From Mannheimia sp. USDA-ARS-USMARC-1261 (lineage in GTDB: Bacteria; Pseudomonadota; Gammaproteobacteria; Enterobacterales; Pasteurellaceae): DNA of 64,000 nucleotides. The notes under the pieces were generated by a model, which saw only the letters and a list, made by a program, of their open reading frames with translations, ran no database searches and had not been told where the DNA came from. This document shows, one piece after another, positions 57,057-64,000 of the stretch (within the stretch, counting starts at the first letter, position 1; the number at the start of each line of letters is the position of its first letter). A program made the translations under genes and the position numbers. The stretch lies in the NCBI RefSeq assembly GCF_000521605.1, contig NZ_CP006942.1, positions 434,001 to 498,000 on the forward strand, written 5' to 3'.

Positions 57057-57800
57057 CTATTTTTGATAATGCAATAAACCACCAAATACCCTTTCTAGGT
57101 TTTGATTATTAAAGGTTTCTTCTGTTTTGCCTGCGGCTAATAATGTTCGGTTGATCATTAACACCTGATCGCAAAAACTTGGCACGCTGGCAAGATTATG
57201 AGTAGAAACTAAAATCAAATGCCCTTCTTCTTTGAGCTGTTTGAGCAATTCAACAATGGCATTTTCAGTTTTTACATCAACGCCTGTAAAAGGCTCATCT
57301 AACAAAATAATCTTACTTTCTTGGGCTAAGGCTCGGGCGAGAAAGACTCGCTTTTTCTGCCCGCCGGAAAGTTCGCCAATTTGTCGTTCTTTCAGATGTA
57401 AAACACCGACACGCTCCATTGCTTGTTCTGCTTTTTGTTTGTCAATTCCACGAGGAATACGCAAGAAATTCATATAGCCGTATCGCCCCATCATTACGAC
57501 ATCATAAACAGAAACAGGGAATTGCCAGTCTACCTCTTCACTTTGTGGCACATAAGAGACTAAATTTTGCTTTAAGGCTTTAGAAATGGGTAATTGACTC
57601 AGTTTAACTGAGCCGGTAAGTGGTTTTACCAGCCCCATTAAACTTTTAAAAAGTGTGGATTTACCCCCTCCATTTACCCCGATTAATGCACAAATCGTAC
57701 CGTTTTCAAGCTGAAACGACACATCGTGCAAGGCGATGTGTCCGTTATTGTAACGGACGGATAAATTTTCGACGGAAATGGAGGTTGAATGTGTTGTCAT
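57057..57800 (-). CDS. Manganese/iron-type ABC transporter ATPase
   Basis: 247 residues. Walker [10 protein letters not shown], signature [15 protein letters not shown], Walker [13 protein letters not shown] and the H-loop STHN are intact. SitB/YfeB-like. 11 bp after the binding-protein gene, so co-transcribed with it. Confidence 0.93.
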   Translation of the reverse strand: MTTHSTSISVENLSVRYNNGHIALHDVSFQLENGTICALIGVNGGGKSTLFKSLMGLVKPLTGSVKLSQLPISKALKQNLVSYVPQSEEVDWQFPVSVYDVVMMGRYGYMNFLRIPRGIDKQKAEQAMERVGVLHLKERQIGELSGGQKKRVFLARALAQESKIILLDEPFTGVDVKTENAIVELLKQLKEEGHLILVSTHNLASVPSFCDQVLMINRTLLAAGKTEETFNNQNLERVFGGLLHYQK

Positions 57801-57811
57801 TTTAACTCTGG

Positions 57812-58708
57812 TTATTTTTTACTACGCTCGAAACCTTCAACAATGGTGCTGATGGTAACATTCAGTAGATCTAAATAAGTTGGTACAGGACCATCTTTTT
57901 CTGAAAGTGAATCTACATAAATTACACCACCGTATAACGCACCGGTTTCTTTCGCTACTTGTTTAGCAGGTTTGTCTGAAACGGTACTTTCACTAAAGAC
58001 AACAGGGATTTTATTCGCTTTCACGCCATCAATCACTTTTTTAACTTGTTTCGGTGAGCCTTGCTCTTCGGCGTTGATCGCCCATAAATAAAGCTCTTTT
58101 AAGTTGTAGTCTTTTGCAAGATAGCTAAATGCCCCTTCGCTTGTAACCAACCAGCGTTGTTGCTCAGGAATAAAGGCTAAACGTTGGCGAAGTGGCTCAG
58201 CAATGCCTTTGACTTTTTCAGCATAGGCTTTTGCATTTGCGTTGTAAGTTTCGGCATTTTTAGGGTCGTATTTTACTAAAGCTGCACGAATGTTTTCAAT
58301 GTAAATTAATGCATTGTCGGTGGACATCCAAGCGTGTGGATTCGGCAAGTTTTTATATTCGCCTTCGGTAATTGGCATTGGCGTAATCCCTTCGGTTACA
58401 ACAACGGCAGGTTTACCTTTTACATTTTCAAAGAAACGTTCAAACCAACGCTCAAGGTTCATACCATTCCATAATACTAAATCAGCTTTTTGGGCTTTTA
58501 CAATATCTTTTGGCGTAGGTTGATAATCGTGAATTTCCGCACCGGGTTTAGTGATTGATTCAACAACTGCTTTATCGCCTGCTACGTTTTGCGCAATATC
58601 TTGAATAACAGTGAAGGTGGTTACAACTTTAAACGGTTCTGCCATTGCCATTGCGGAGCCTAAGCCAAAGGTTAGGACTAATGCTTTTTTGATTGTTGAT
58701 AATTTCAT
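57812..58708 (-). CDS. Manganese/iron-type periplasmic binding protein
   Basis: 298 residues with signal 1-23. Cluster A-I metal ligands are visible: [11 protein letters not shown] (His), LPNPHAWMS (His), INAEEQGSP (Glu) and [19 protein letters not shown] (Asp). No His-rich loop, so manganese/iron (SitA/YfeA/MntC) is favoured over zinc (ZnuA). Strong AGGAGG-type ribosome binding site. A Fur-like box lies upstream. Confidence 0.92.
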   Translation of the reverse strand: MKLSTIKKALVLTFGLGSAMAMAEPFKVVTTFTVIQDIAQNVAGDKAVVESITKPGAEIHDYQPTPKDIVKAQKADLVLWNGMNLERWFERFFENVKGKPAVVVTEGITPMPITEGEYKNLPNPHAWMSTDNALIYIENIRAALVKYDPKNAETYNANAKAYAEKVKGIAEPLRQRLAFIPEQQRWLVTSEGAFSYLAKDYNLKELYLWAINAEEQGSPKQVKKVIDGVKANKIPVVFSESTVSDKPAKQVAKETGALYGGVIYVDSLSEKDGPVPTYLDLLNVTISTIVEGFERSKK

Positions 58709-58729
58709 TTTCAGCCTCCTTTTTGTTAT

Positions 58730-58744
58730 TGAGAATGATTATTA
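58730..58744 (-). promoter_or_regulatory. Fur-like box upstream of the binding-protein gene
   Basis: TGAGAAT-G-ATTATTA matches 12 of 14 informative positions of the 7-1-7 Fur consensus TGATAAT-N-ATTATCA. It is 22 bp upstream of the start codon and predicts iron repression. Mur/MntR control is an alternative. Confidence 0.7.
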
Positions 58745-58956
58745 TCGTTTGATATTCTATAGATCATTTAGATTAATGTAAATAGTCTTATATTTTATAA
58801 GGATATTATTTATCCAAAACATTTTGACTTAAAAAGCACTAGCCTTAAAACAAAAGAACCAGTAAAATTGCACGCTTTAAAAATCATCGCAAAACAAGGG
58901 CAAGTTCGTCCTAACCTTTTGCCACAAAACGTGTAACAACGAGGCTTTCTAATTTT

Positions 58957-60117
58957 ATGTCAGAACAAATCACTAATGCTGCCTGTGGAGCAGCAGACCA
59001 ACCTAAAGAAAAAATCAATTTATTAAACCTAAACCGCCAAGAAATGCGTGAGCTTTTTGCGGAAATGGGGGAAAAACCTTTCCGTGCCGATCAGCTAATG
59101 AAATGGATTTACCATTTTGGGGAAGATAATTTTGATAATATGAGCAATATCAATAAGGTATTGCGTGAGAAATTAAAACGTATTGCGGAAATCAAAGCAC
59201 CGGAAGTGGCGGTAGAACAACGCTCGGCAGATGGTACAATCAAATGGGCGATGCAAGTAGGCGATCAGCAAATCGAAACCGTATATATCCCAGAAGATGA
59301 TCGTGCAACCCTTTGTGTATCTTCACAAGTAGGCTGTGCATTGGCGTGTACCTTCTGTTCAACTGCTCAACAAGGTTTTAACCGAAATTTAAGCGTGTCA
59401 GAAATTATCGGGCAAGTGTGGCGAGCTTCTAAAATTATCGGTAACTTTGGCGTAACCGGTGTACGCCCGATTACCAATGTAGTGATGATGGGAATGGGCG
59501 AGCCGCTTCTGAATATGAACAATGTGATTCCTGCAATGGAAATTATGTTGGACGATTTTGCCTACGGCTTATCAAAACGCCGTGTAACCCTTTCCACCTC
59601 AGGAGTTGTGCCGGCATTAGATAAAATGCGTGAGCAAATTGATGTGGCGTTAGCGATTTCGCTCCACGCTCCAAATGATGAATTGCGTGATGTATTAGTG
59701 CCGATTAACAAAAAATATAACATTAAAATGTTGATGGAATCGGTGAATAAATACTTAGAGGTATCTAACGCTAACCACGGTAAAGTAACGATTGAATATG
59801 TGATGTTAGATCACGTTAATGACAGCACAGACCACGCACATCAACTTGCCGAAGTATTGAAAAATACCCCGTGTAAAGTGAACTTAATTCCTTGGAACCC
59901 GTTCCCGGAAGCTCCTTATGGCAAGAGTTCAAATTCCCGTGTTGATCGCTTCCAAAAAACGCTGATGGAGTACGGCTTCACCGTAACAGTGCGTAAAACC
60001 CGAGGCGATGACATTGACGCTGCTTGCGGTCAGCTTGCCGGTGATGTGATCGATCGCACCAAACGTACCTTAGAAAAACGCAAGTTTGGACAAGGGATTG
60101 ATGTGAAAACGCAGTAA
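58957..60117 (+). CDS. rlmN: RlmN, 23S rRNA / tRNA adenine C2-methyltransferase
   Basis: 386 residues. A radical-SAM enzyme with the [14 protein letters not shown] cluster motif (C-x3-C-x2-C), [10 protein letters not shown], and the C-terminal cysteine in DIDAACGQL. It methylates A2503 of 23S rRNA and A37 of some tRNAs. E. coli order is rlmN-pilW; here a toxin-antitoxin pair lies between. Confidence 0.97.
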   Translation: MSEQITNAACGAADQPKEKINLLNLNRQEMRELFAEMGEKPFRADQLMKWIYHFGEDNFDNMSNINKVLREKLKRIAEIKAPEVAVEQRSADGTIKWAMQVGDQQIETVYIPEDDRATLCVSSQVGCALACTFCSTAQQGFNRNLSVSEIIGQVWRASKIIGNFGVTGVRPITNVVMMGMGEPLLNMNNVIPAMEIMLDDFAYGLSKRRVTLSTSGVVPALDKMREQIDVALAISLHAPNDELRDVLVPINKKYNIKMLMESVNKYLEVSNANHGKVTIEYVMLDHVNDSTDHAHQLAEVLKNTPCKVNLIPWNPFPEAPYGKSSNSRVDRFQKTLMEYGFTVTVRKTRGDDIDAACGQLAGDVIDRTKRTLEKRKFGQGIDVKTQ

Positions 60118-60129
60118 TCTGAATAGAGA

Positions 60130-60152
60130 AAAGGCAGGGGTTTCCTGCCTTT
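60130..60152 (+). terminator. Terminator after rlmN
   Basis: The 9-bp stem AAAGGCAGG / CCTGCCTTT with a 5-nt loop, followed by TGTTTT. It also faces the end of the antitoxin gene. Confidence 0.85.
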
Positions 60153-60159
60153 TGTTTTC

Positions 60160-60462
60160 TTATCCTAAATGTGGAACATATTGGAATGAGCCGCCTAAGG
60201 CGTTTAAGTAACGGACAACCGTTGTGTATTTAGGAGAAACGACGCCTCGTTCTAAGCGACTGATATTTTTTACATTAATCCCTGAAAGCTCGGCAACTTG
60301 TGCTTGTGTGAGGTTTTTCTCAAGCCTTGCCTGTTTTAGCATTTGAGCTAATTCTCTCTGTACTCTCAGCTCGTCAAATTCCTCTTTAAAGTGAGGATTT
60401 GTCATCGCTTGCTGTAACACTTCATCAAAAGAGATAACTGCTAAATCAAGATCTTTTGTCAT
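60160..60462 (-). CDS. XRE-family antitoxin (HigA-like)
   Basis: 100 residues. A lambda-repressor-type helix-turn-helix (KQARLEKNLTQAQVAELSGINVKNISRLERG) is central. It is second in the pair, overlapping the toxin gene by 17 bp, which is the usual higBA order. It would neutralise the toxin and repress the pair's promoter. Confidence 0.88.
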   Translation of the reverse strand: MTKDLDLAVISFDEVLQQAMTNPHFKEEFDELRVQRELAQMLKQARLEKNLTQAQVAELSGINVKNISRLERGVVSPKYTTVVRYLNALGGSFQYVPHLG

Positions 60463-60817
60463 TTTCTAATTCCTGTTTTAATTTCTTCATTCGCTCAATA
60501 GCAAGATCAAGGTTTTGCTTTGGCGTTTTTTGACTCTTTTTCTGAAAAATATGCACAATATAGGCTTGCTTGCCTTTTATAAAGAAAAAGAAACTGCGAG
60601 AAATACCTTCTCTAGATTTAGCTCTTAATTCTTTAAGCCCATTTTTGAAAGACTTTACTTCCGGCTCTGTAAGCGTATTTCCATATAATTTTAGCTCGTT
60701 AATAACATCAGCCGTTGCTGCTTGGAGCGAAACCGGTAATGCTAAAAATTCTTTGTGAGCATGCTTTGTCAGAAACACATCAAAAGATTGAATAGCCTGA
60801 TTCTGAGGATTTGTCAT
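60446..60817 (-). CDS. RelE/HigB-family (Gp49-like) toxin
   Basis: 123 residues. The core EVKSFKNGLKELRAKSREGISRSFFFFIKGKQAYIVHIFQKKSQKTP is typical of Gp49/HigB-type mRNA interferases, including the Arg-rich middle and the Phe-Gln-Lys-Lys-Ser-Gln-Lys-Thr-Pro segment. It would cleave mRNA on the ribosome. Ribosome binding site AAGGAA. The 215-bp gap before pilW holds its promoter and an inverted repeat (CGACGCA, 60896-60902; TGCGTCG, 60928-60934). Confidence 0.88.
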   Translation of the reverse strand: MTNPQNQAIQSFDVFLTKHAHKEFLALPVSLQAATADVINELKLYGNTLTEPEVKSFKNGLKELRAKSREGISRSFFFFIKGKQAYIVHIFQKKSQKTPKQNLDLAIERMKKLKQELENDKRS

Positions 60818-61032
60818 AACAATTCCTTGTAATCATAAGTGATTAGTTTAGGGAGATTTTATAGCGTGTCAAGTATCTTGAGAAAAAGCATAGAACGACG
60901 CAACTTCCAATTATTATTTTTGCGATCTGCGTCGAAAAAATCGCACGAAAAATTTCCCTCTTTATGCAAAAATCTCTAGTCTTATAGGGTATTGAACAGT
61001 AAAATTTAGCCTTTTGATGACAGGAGAACGCT

Positions 61033-61590
61033 ATGTTTGCAAAATTTCTTAAAAAAATAACCGCTTGTATGGCGATAGTGTTATTGGCGGCGTGTTCTTC
61101 TCAGCAAGAATCTTCTTCCGAACCTGAATTTAATCGCTCTGAAGCAGTGAAAGCCCGCATTAATCTTGCTTTAGCCTATTTGGAACAAAACGATTTCCCC
61201 AAAGCAAAACAAAATATTGATAAAGCCCTTGCTCACGATGAAAAAGATTACCTCCCTTATTCGGTATTAGCCTACTATTATCAACAAACAGGTGATATTG
61301 AAAATGCTGAAAAAGCCTATCAACAAGCGCTCAATTTAAGTGAAAATCGCCCTGATGTATTGAATAATTACGGCACTTTTTTGTGTAAACAGGGTCAATT
61401 TCAACAGGCGTATCAACAATTTGAACAAGCGGTAAAAAGCCCAAAACCCTATTATCATCAAGCAGATAGCTTAGAAAATATCATTCTGTGTGCGAAAAAA
61501 GAGCCAAACCCGCAGAAAGTGAATGAAACATTAACCCAGCTCGAAAAATTAGATAAAGCTCGAGCGAATTTATTGAAGGAAAATCAATGA
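61033..61590 (+). CDS. pilW: PilW/PilF-type pilus-biogenesis lipoprotein with TPR repeats
   Basis: 185 residues. Lipobox LAAC (Cys21) and at least three TPR units (about 40-150). In type IV pilus systems this pilotin helps the secretin reach the outer membrane. The order rlmN-pilW matches enterics and Haemophilus. An uptake signal (61060-61068) encodes ITACM within the signal peptide, and another (61425-61433) lies later. It overlaps tex by 4 bp. Confidence 0.9.
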   Translation: MFAKFLKKITACMAIVLLAACSSQQESSSEPEFNRSEAVKARINLALAYLEQNDFPKAKQNIDKALAHDEKDYLPYSVLAYYYQQTGDIENAEKAYQQALNLSENRPDVLNNYGTFLCKQGQFQQAYQQFEQAVKSPKPYYHQADSLENIILCAKKEPNPQKVNETLTQLEKLDKARANLLKENQ

Positions 61591-63923
61591 GTCAATTAAA
61601 CAGTGAGTTAAATCGTCAAATCAGCCAAATTATCGCCGGTGAATTAAATGTGGGATCACATCAAGTTTTAGCGGCAATGACTTTATTAGACGAGGGCAAC
61701 ACCATCCCCTTTATCGCTCGTTATCGTAAAGAGGTAACGGGTGGGCTAGATGACACCCAACTTCGCCATTTTGAAACACGTTTAATCTATTTACGTGAAA
61801 TGGACGACCGCCGTCAAACCATTCTGAAATCTATTGAAGAACAAGGCAAACTCACCGAGGAATTAAGAGAGAAAATCTTAAATTGCGAAAGCAAAACCGA
61901 GTTAGAAGATCTCTATTTACCGTACAAACCAAAACGCCGTACTCGTGGGCAAATTGCGATTGAGGCAGGTTTAGAGCCGTTGGCGGAAACGTTATGGAAC
62001 AATCCAAACCAAGTGCCCGAATTACTTGCTGAACAGTTTATCAACGCCGAAAAAGGCGTTGCCGATACCAAAGCCGCTTTAGACGGGGCAAGATATATTT
62101 TAATGGAGCGCTTTGCCGAAGATGCGGAATTACTTGCAAAACTTCGCCAATATTTGACCGCTTACGCCACCCTTGAATCGAAAGTGATTGAGGGCAAAGA
62201 GGAAGAGGGCGAGAAATTCCGTGATTATTTCGCTCACAGCGAGCCGTTTAAAACCGTGCCTTCCCACCGAGCATTAGCGATGTTCCGTGGGCGTAATGAG
62301 GGCATTTTATCCCTTTCGTTAAATGCCGATCCGGAAGCGGAAGAAGGGGCAAAAAGCAGCCATTGTGAAGAGATTATCCGCAGCTACTTAGGGGTAATTT
62401 TCAATAATCAACCTGCCGACAAATGGCGTGAGCAAGTGATTGCTTGGACGTGGAAAATCAAAGCGGCTCTGCATTTAGAGACCGAGTTAATGGGTAGTCT
62501 GCGTGAAAAAGCGGAAGAAGAGGCAATTGATGTTTTCGCCCGCAACCTTTCTGCTTTATTGATGGCGGCTCCGGCAGGGGCAAGAAATACGATGGGCTTA
62601 GACCCCGGCTTGCGTACCGGCGTAAAAGTGGCGGTGGTGGATAACACCGGTAAACTACTTGATACTGCGACCATTTATCCACATACAGGGCGAGAGGCTG
62701 AGGCTCAAGTGGCGATTTTCAGCTTGATTAAAAAGCATAATGTTGAGCTGATTGCGATTGGTAACGGCACGGCATCTCGTGAAACGGAACGTTTTGCCAA
62801 AGAAGTGATCAAAGAAATTAAAGAAAATAAACCACAAACTGTCGTTGTAAGTGAGGCTGGAGCATCGGTCTATTCTGCCTCAGAATTTGCTGCTAATGAA
62901 TTCCCGAACTTAGATGTGTCTCTGCGTGGTGCGGTGTCAATTGCCCGCCGTTTGCAAGATCCATTGGCGGAATTAGTGAAAATTGAACCGAAAGCGATTG
63001 GAGTGGGGCAGTATCAGCACGATGTAAACCAATCCCAACTTGCTCGCAAACTTGATGCAGTAGTGGAAGATTGTGTAAATGCGGTAGGCGTGGATCTTAA
63101 CACTGCTTCAGCACCGCTATTGGCTCGAGTAGCTGGAATGACGAAAACGCTTGCTCAAAACATTGTGGCATTCCGTGATGAAAACGGACGTTTTGCCAGC
63201 CGTTCTGACTTGAAAAAAGTGCCTCGTTTAGGACCTAAAGCCTTTGAACAATGTGCCGGTTTTATGCGAATTGTCGGTGGAAAAAATGCGTTAGATGCCT
63301 CTAGTGTTCACCCGGAGGCTTATCCAATCGTTGAGAAAATCCTACAGGCAACCACATCAACGTTAGCAGAATTAATGGGTAACAGCTCGAAAATCCATTC
63401 GCTAAATGCGAAAGATTTTGTGGATGAACAGTTTGGTTTACCGACCGTAAACGACATTTTCAAAGAGCTGGAAAAACCGGGAAGAGACCCACGAGGCGAG
63501 TTTAAAACGGCAGTGTTTATGGATGGTGTAGAAGAAATTACCGACTTAAAAGTGGGTATGATCTTAGAAGGCACGGTTACCAATGTTGCCAACTTTGGGG
63601 CATTTGTAGATATCGGCGTTCACCAAGACGGCTTAGTCCACATTTCAATGCTGTCAAACTCTTTTGTGGAAGACCCACATACGGTGGTTAAAGCGGGCGA
63701 TGTGGTTAAAGTGAAAGTGCTGGAAGTGGATGCGGCTCGCAAGCGTATTGCTTTATCAATGCGTTTAGACGATAAACCTACCGAGAAAAGTGAGGCTGCA
63801 AGCGGTCGAAATTCGCAAGAAATTCGCAAAAATCCGCCAAAAAATGACCGCTTGCAACGTGATAACCGCAACGCATTTGGTAACAATGCCTTTGCCGATG
63901 CGTTGAAAGGGTGGAAGAAGTAA
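61587..63923 (+). CDS. tex: Tex, RNA-binding transcription accessory protein
   Basis: 778 residues. The N-terminal Tex domain, YqgF/RuvX-like nuclease fold ([18 protein letters not shown]), helix-hairpin-helix region (VNTAS-type [16 protein letters not shown]) and C-terminal S1 domain ([32 protein letters not shown]) are in the expected order. The basic tail after S1 is largely encoded by an inverted uptake-signal pair. It overlaps pilW by 4 bp. Confidence 0.96.
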   Translation: MSQLNSELNRQISQIIAGELNVGSHQVLAAMTLLDEGNTIPFIARYRKEVTGGLDDTQLRHFETRLIYLREMDDRRQTILKSIEEQGKLTEELREKILNCESKTELEDLYLPYKPKRRTRGQIAIEAGLEPLAETLWNNPNQVPELLAEQFINAEKGVADTKAALDGARYILMERFAEDAELLAKLRQYLTAYATLESKVIEGKEEEGEKFRDYFAHSEPFKTVPSHRALAMFRGRNEGILSLSLNADPEAEEGAKSSHCEEIIRSYLGVIFNNQPADKWREQVIAWTWKIKAALHLETELMGSLREKAEEEAIDVFARNLSALLMAAPAGARNTMGLDPGLRTGVKVAVVDNTGKLLDTATIYPHTGREAEAQVAIFSLIKKHNVELIAIGNGTASRETERFAKEVIKEIKENKPQTVVVSEAGASVYSASEFAANEFPNLDVSLRGAVSIARRLQDPLAELVKIEPKAIGVGQYQHDVNQSQLARKLDAVVEDCVNAVGVDLNTASAPLLARVAGMTKTLAQNIVAFRDENGRFASRSDLKKVPRLGPKAFEQCAGFMRIVGGKNALDASSVHPEAYPIVEKILQATTSTLAELMGNSSKIHSLNAKDFVDEQFGLPTVNDIFKELEKPGRDPRGEFKTAVFMDGVEEITDLKVGMILEGTVTNVANFGAFVDIGVHQDGLVHISMLSNSFVEDPHTVVKAGDVVKVKVLEVDAARKRIALSMRLDDKPTEKSEAASGRNSQEIRKNPPKNDRLQRDNRNAFGNNAFADALKGWKK
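63798..63855 (+). repeat. Inverted uptake-signal pair inside the 3' end of tex
   Basis: GCAAGCGGT (63798-63806) and ACCGCTTGC (63847-63855) face each other, each one base from the full signal. They lie inside coding sequence and encode the linker [16 protein letters not shown]. Confidence 0.75.
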
Positions 63924-63956
63924 AATTATTTTGTTTATTTCAGCTTTTTAGTCACA

Positions 63957-63990
63957 AGCCCGATTAGGATATCCTAATCGGGCTTTCTCT
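63957..63990 (+). terminator. Terminator after tex
   Basis: A perfect palindrome (63957-63984): AGCCCGATTAGGAT followed by its exact reverse complement, then TTCTCTT. Confidence 0.85.
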
Positions 63991-64000
63991 TGACAGAGAA

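Noticed and set aside
58790-58938. Open frame of about 45 codons before rlmN
   Set aside because: No ATG/GTG start with a ribosome binding site and no recognisable peptide. Likely chance in leader sequence.
60896-60944. Inverted repeats before pilW as a phage attachment site
   Set aside because: Short 5-7 bp arms only, with no integrase or tRNA nearby. An operator for the antitoxin is equally possible but not supported.

Overview
The window is a chromosomal segment of a gamma-proteobacterium of the family Pasteurellaceae. Three things show this. First, at least 29 perfect copies of the 9-mer ACAAGCGGT, the DNA uptake signal of the Actinobacillus pleuropneumoniae / Mannheimia / Bibersteinia branch, are scattered on both strands. 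Second, the proteins read like Haemophilus and Mannheimia orthologues (283-residue ThyA, tri-haem peroxidase, HutX/HutZ). Third, the base composition is AT-rich. The exact genus is an inference; Mannheimia-like is my best guess.

Layout. 1-6.8 kb: 3' end of lpxC, SOS-controlled recN, tRNA-Ala, gltX, an array of five tRNA-Val genes, mltF with an overlapping 44-residue basic protein, and two tRNA-Arg plus one tRNA-Ser. 6.9-15 kb: a lipoprotein, thyA, HU, yjaG, hemE, ygfB / zapA / 6S RNA / fau, an IclR regulator and putP. 15-29.2 kb: an MFS transporter, an FNR-type promoter driving a tri-haem cytochrome c peroxidase, the rsmI / lpoA-yraN-diaA-dolP block, an autotransporter, tusA, and a tight run pepQ-fxsA-EamA transporter-rluE-nudC. 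29.2-41.5 kb: a compact nrdB-nrdA operon with two NrdR boxes, dusA, a DUF2301 membrane protein, a lipoprotein, leuCD, an orphan oppA, acyP and pepN.

41.5-46.5 kb is the most distinctive accessory locus: hutZ, a surface lipoprotein with a coiled-coil stalk and a TbpB-like barrel, a TonB-dependent haem/haemoglobin-type receptor, and hutX. Together these could capture haem at the surface, import it, and carry and handle it in the cytosol. 46.5-54.5 kb: tyrP, a notably GC-rich mfd, a decaying pocket (truncated excalibur-like peptide, small secreted protein, XRE regulator broken by an in-frame stop), pepT, and six tRNA genes (Gly-Leu-Gly-Leu-Leu-Gly).

54.5-64 kb: a YeeZ-like NAD-binding protein, a Mn/Fe-type ABC transporter split into two convergent units (two permeases on +, ATPase and binding protein on - behind a Fur-like box), rlmN, a higBA-type toxin-antitoxin pair inserted between rlmN and pilW, and tex. 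No CRISPR array, insertion sequence, integrase or intact prophage was seen. The candidates for something less well described are the haem-capture lipoprotein/receptor pair, the small basic ORF overlapping mltF, and the cone-less nrdB-nrdA operon.
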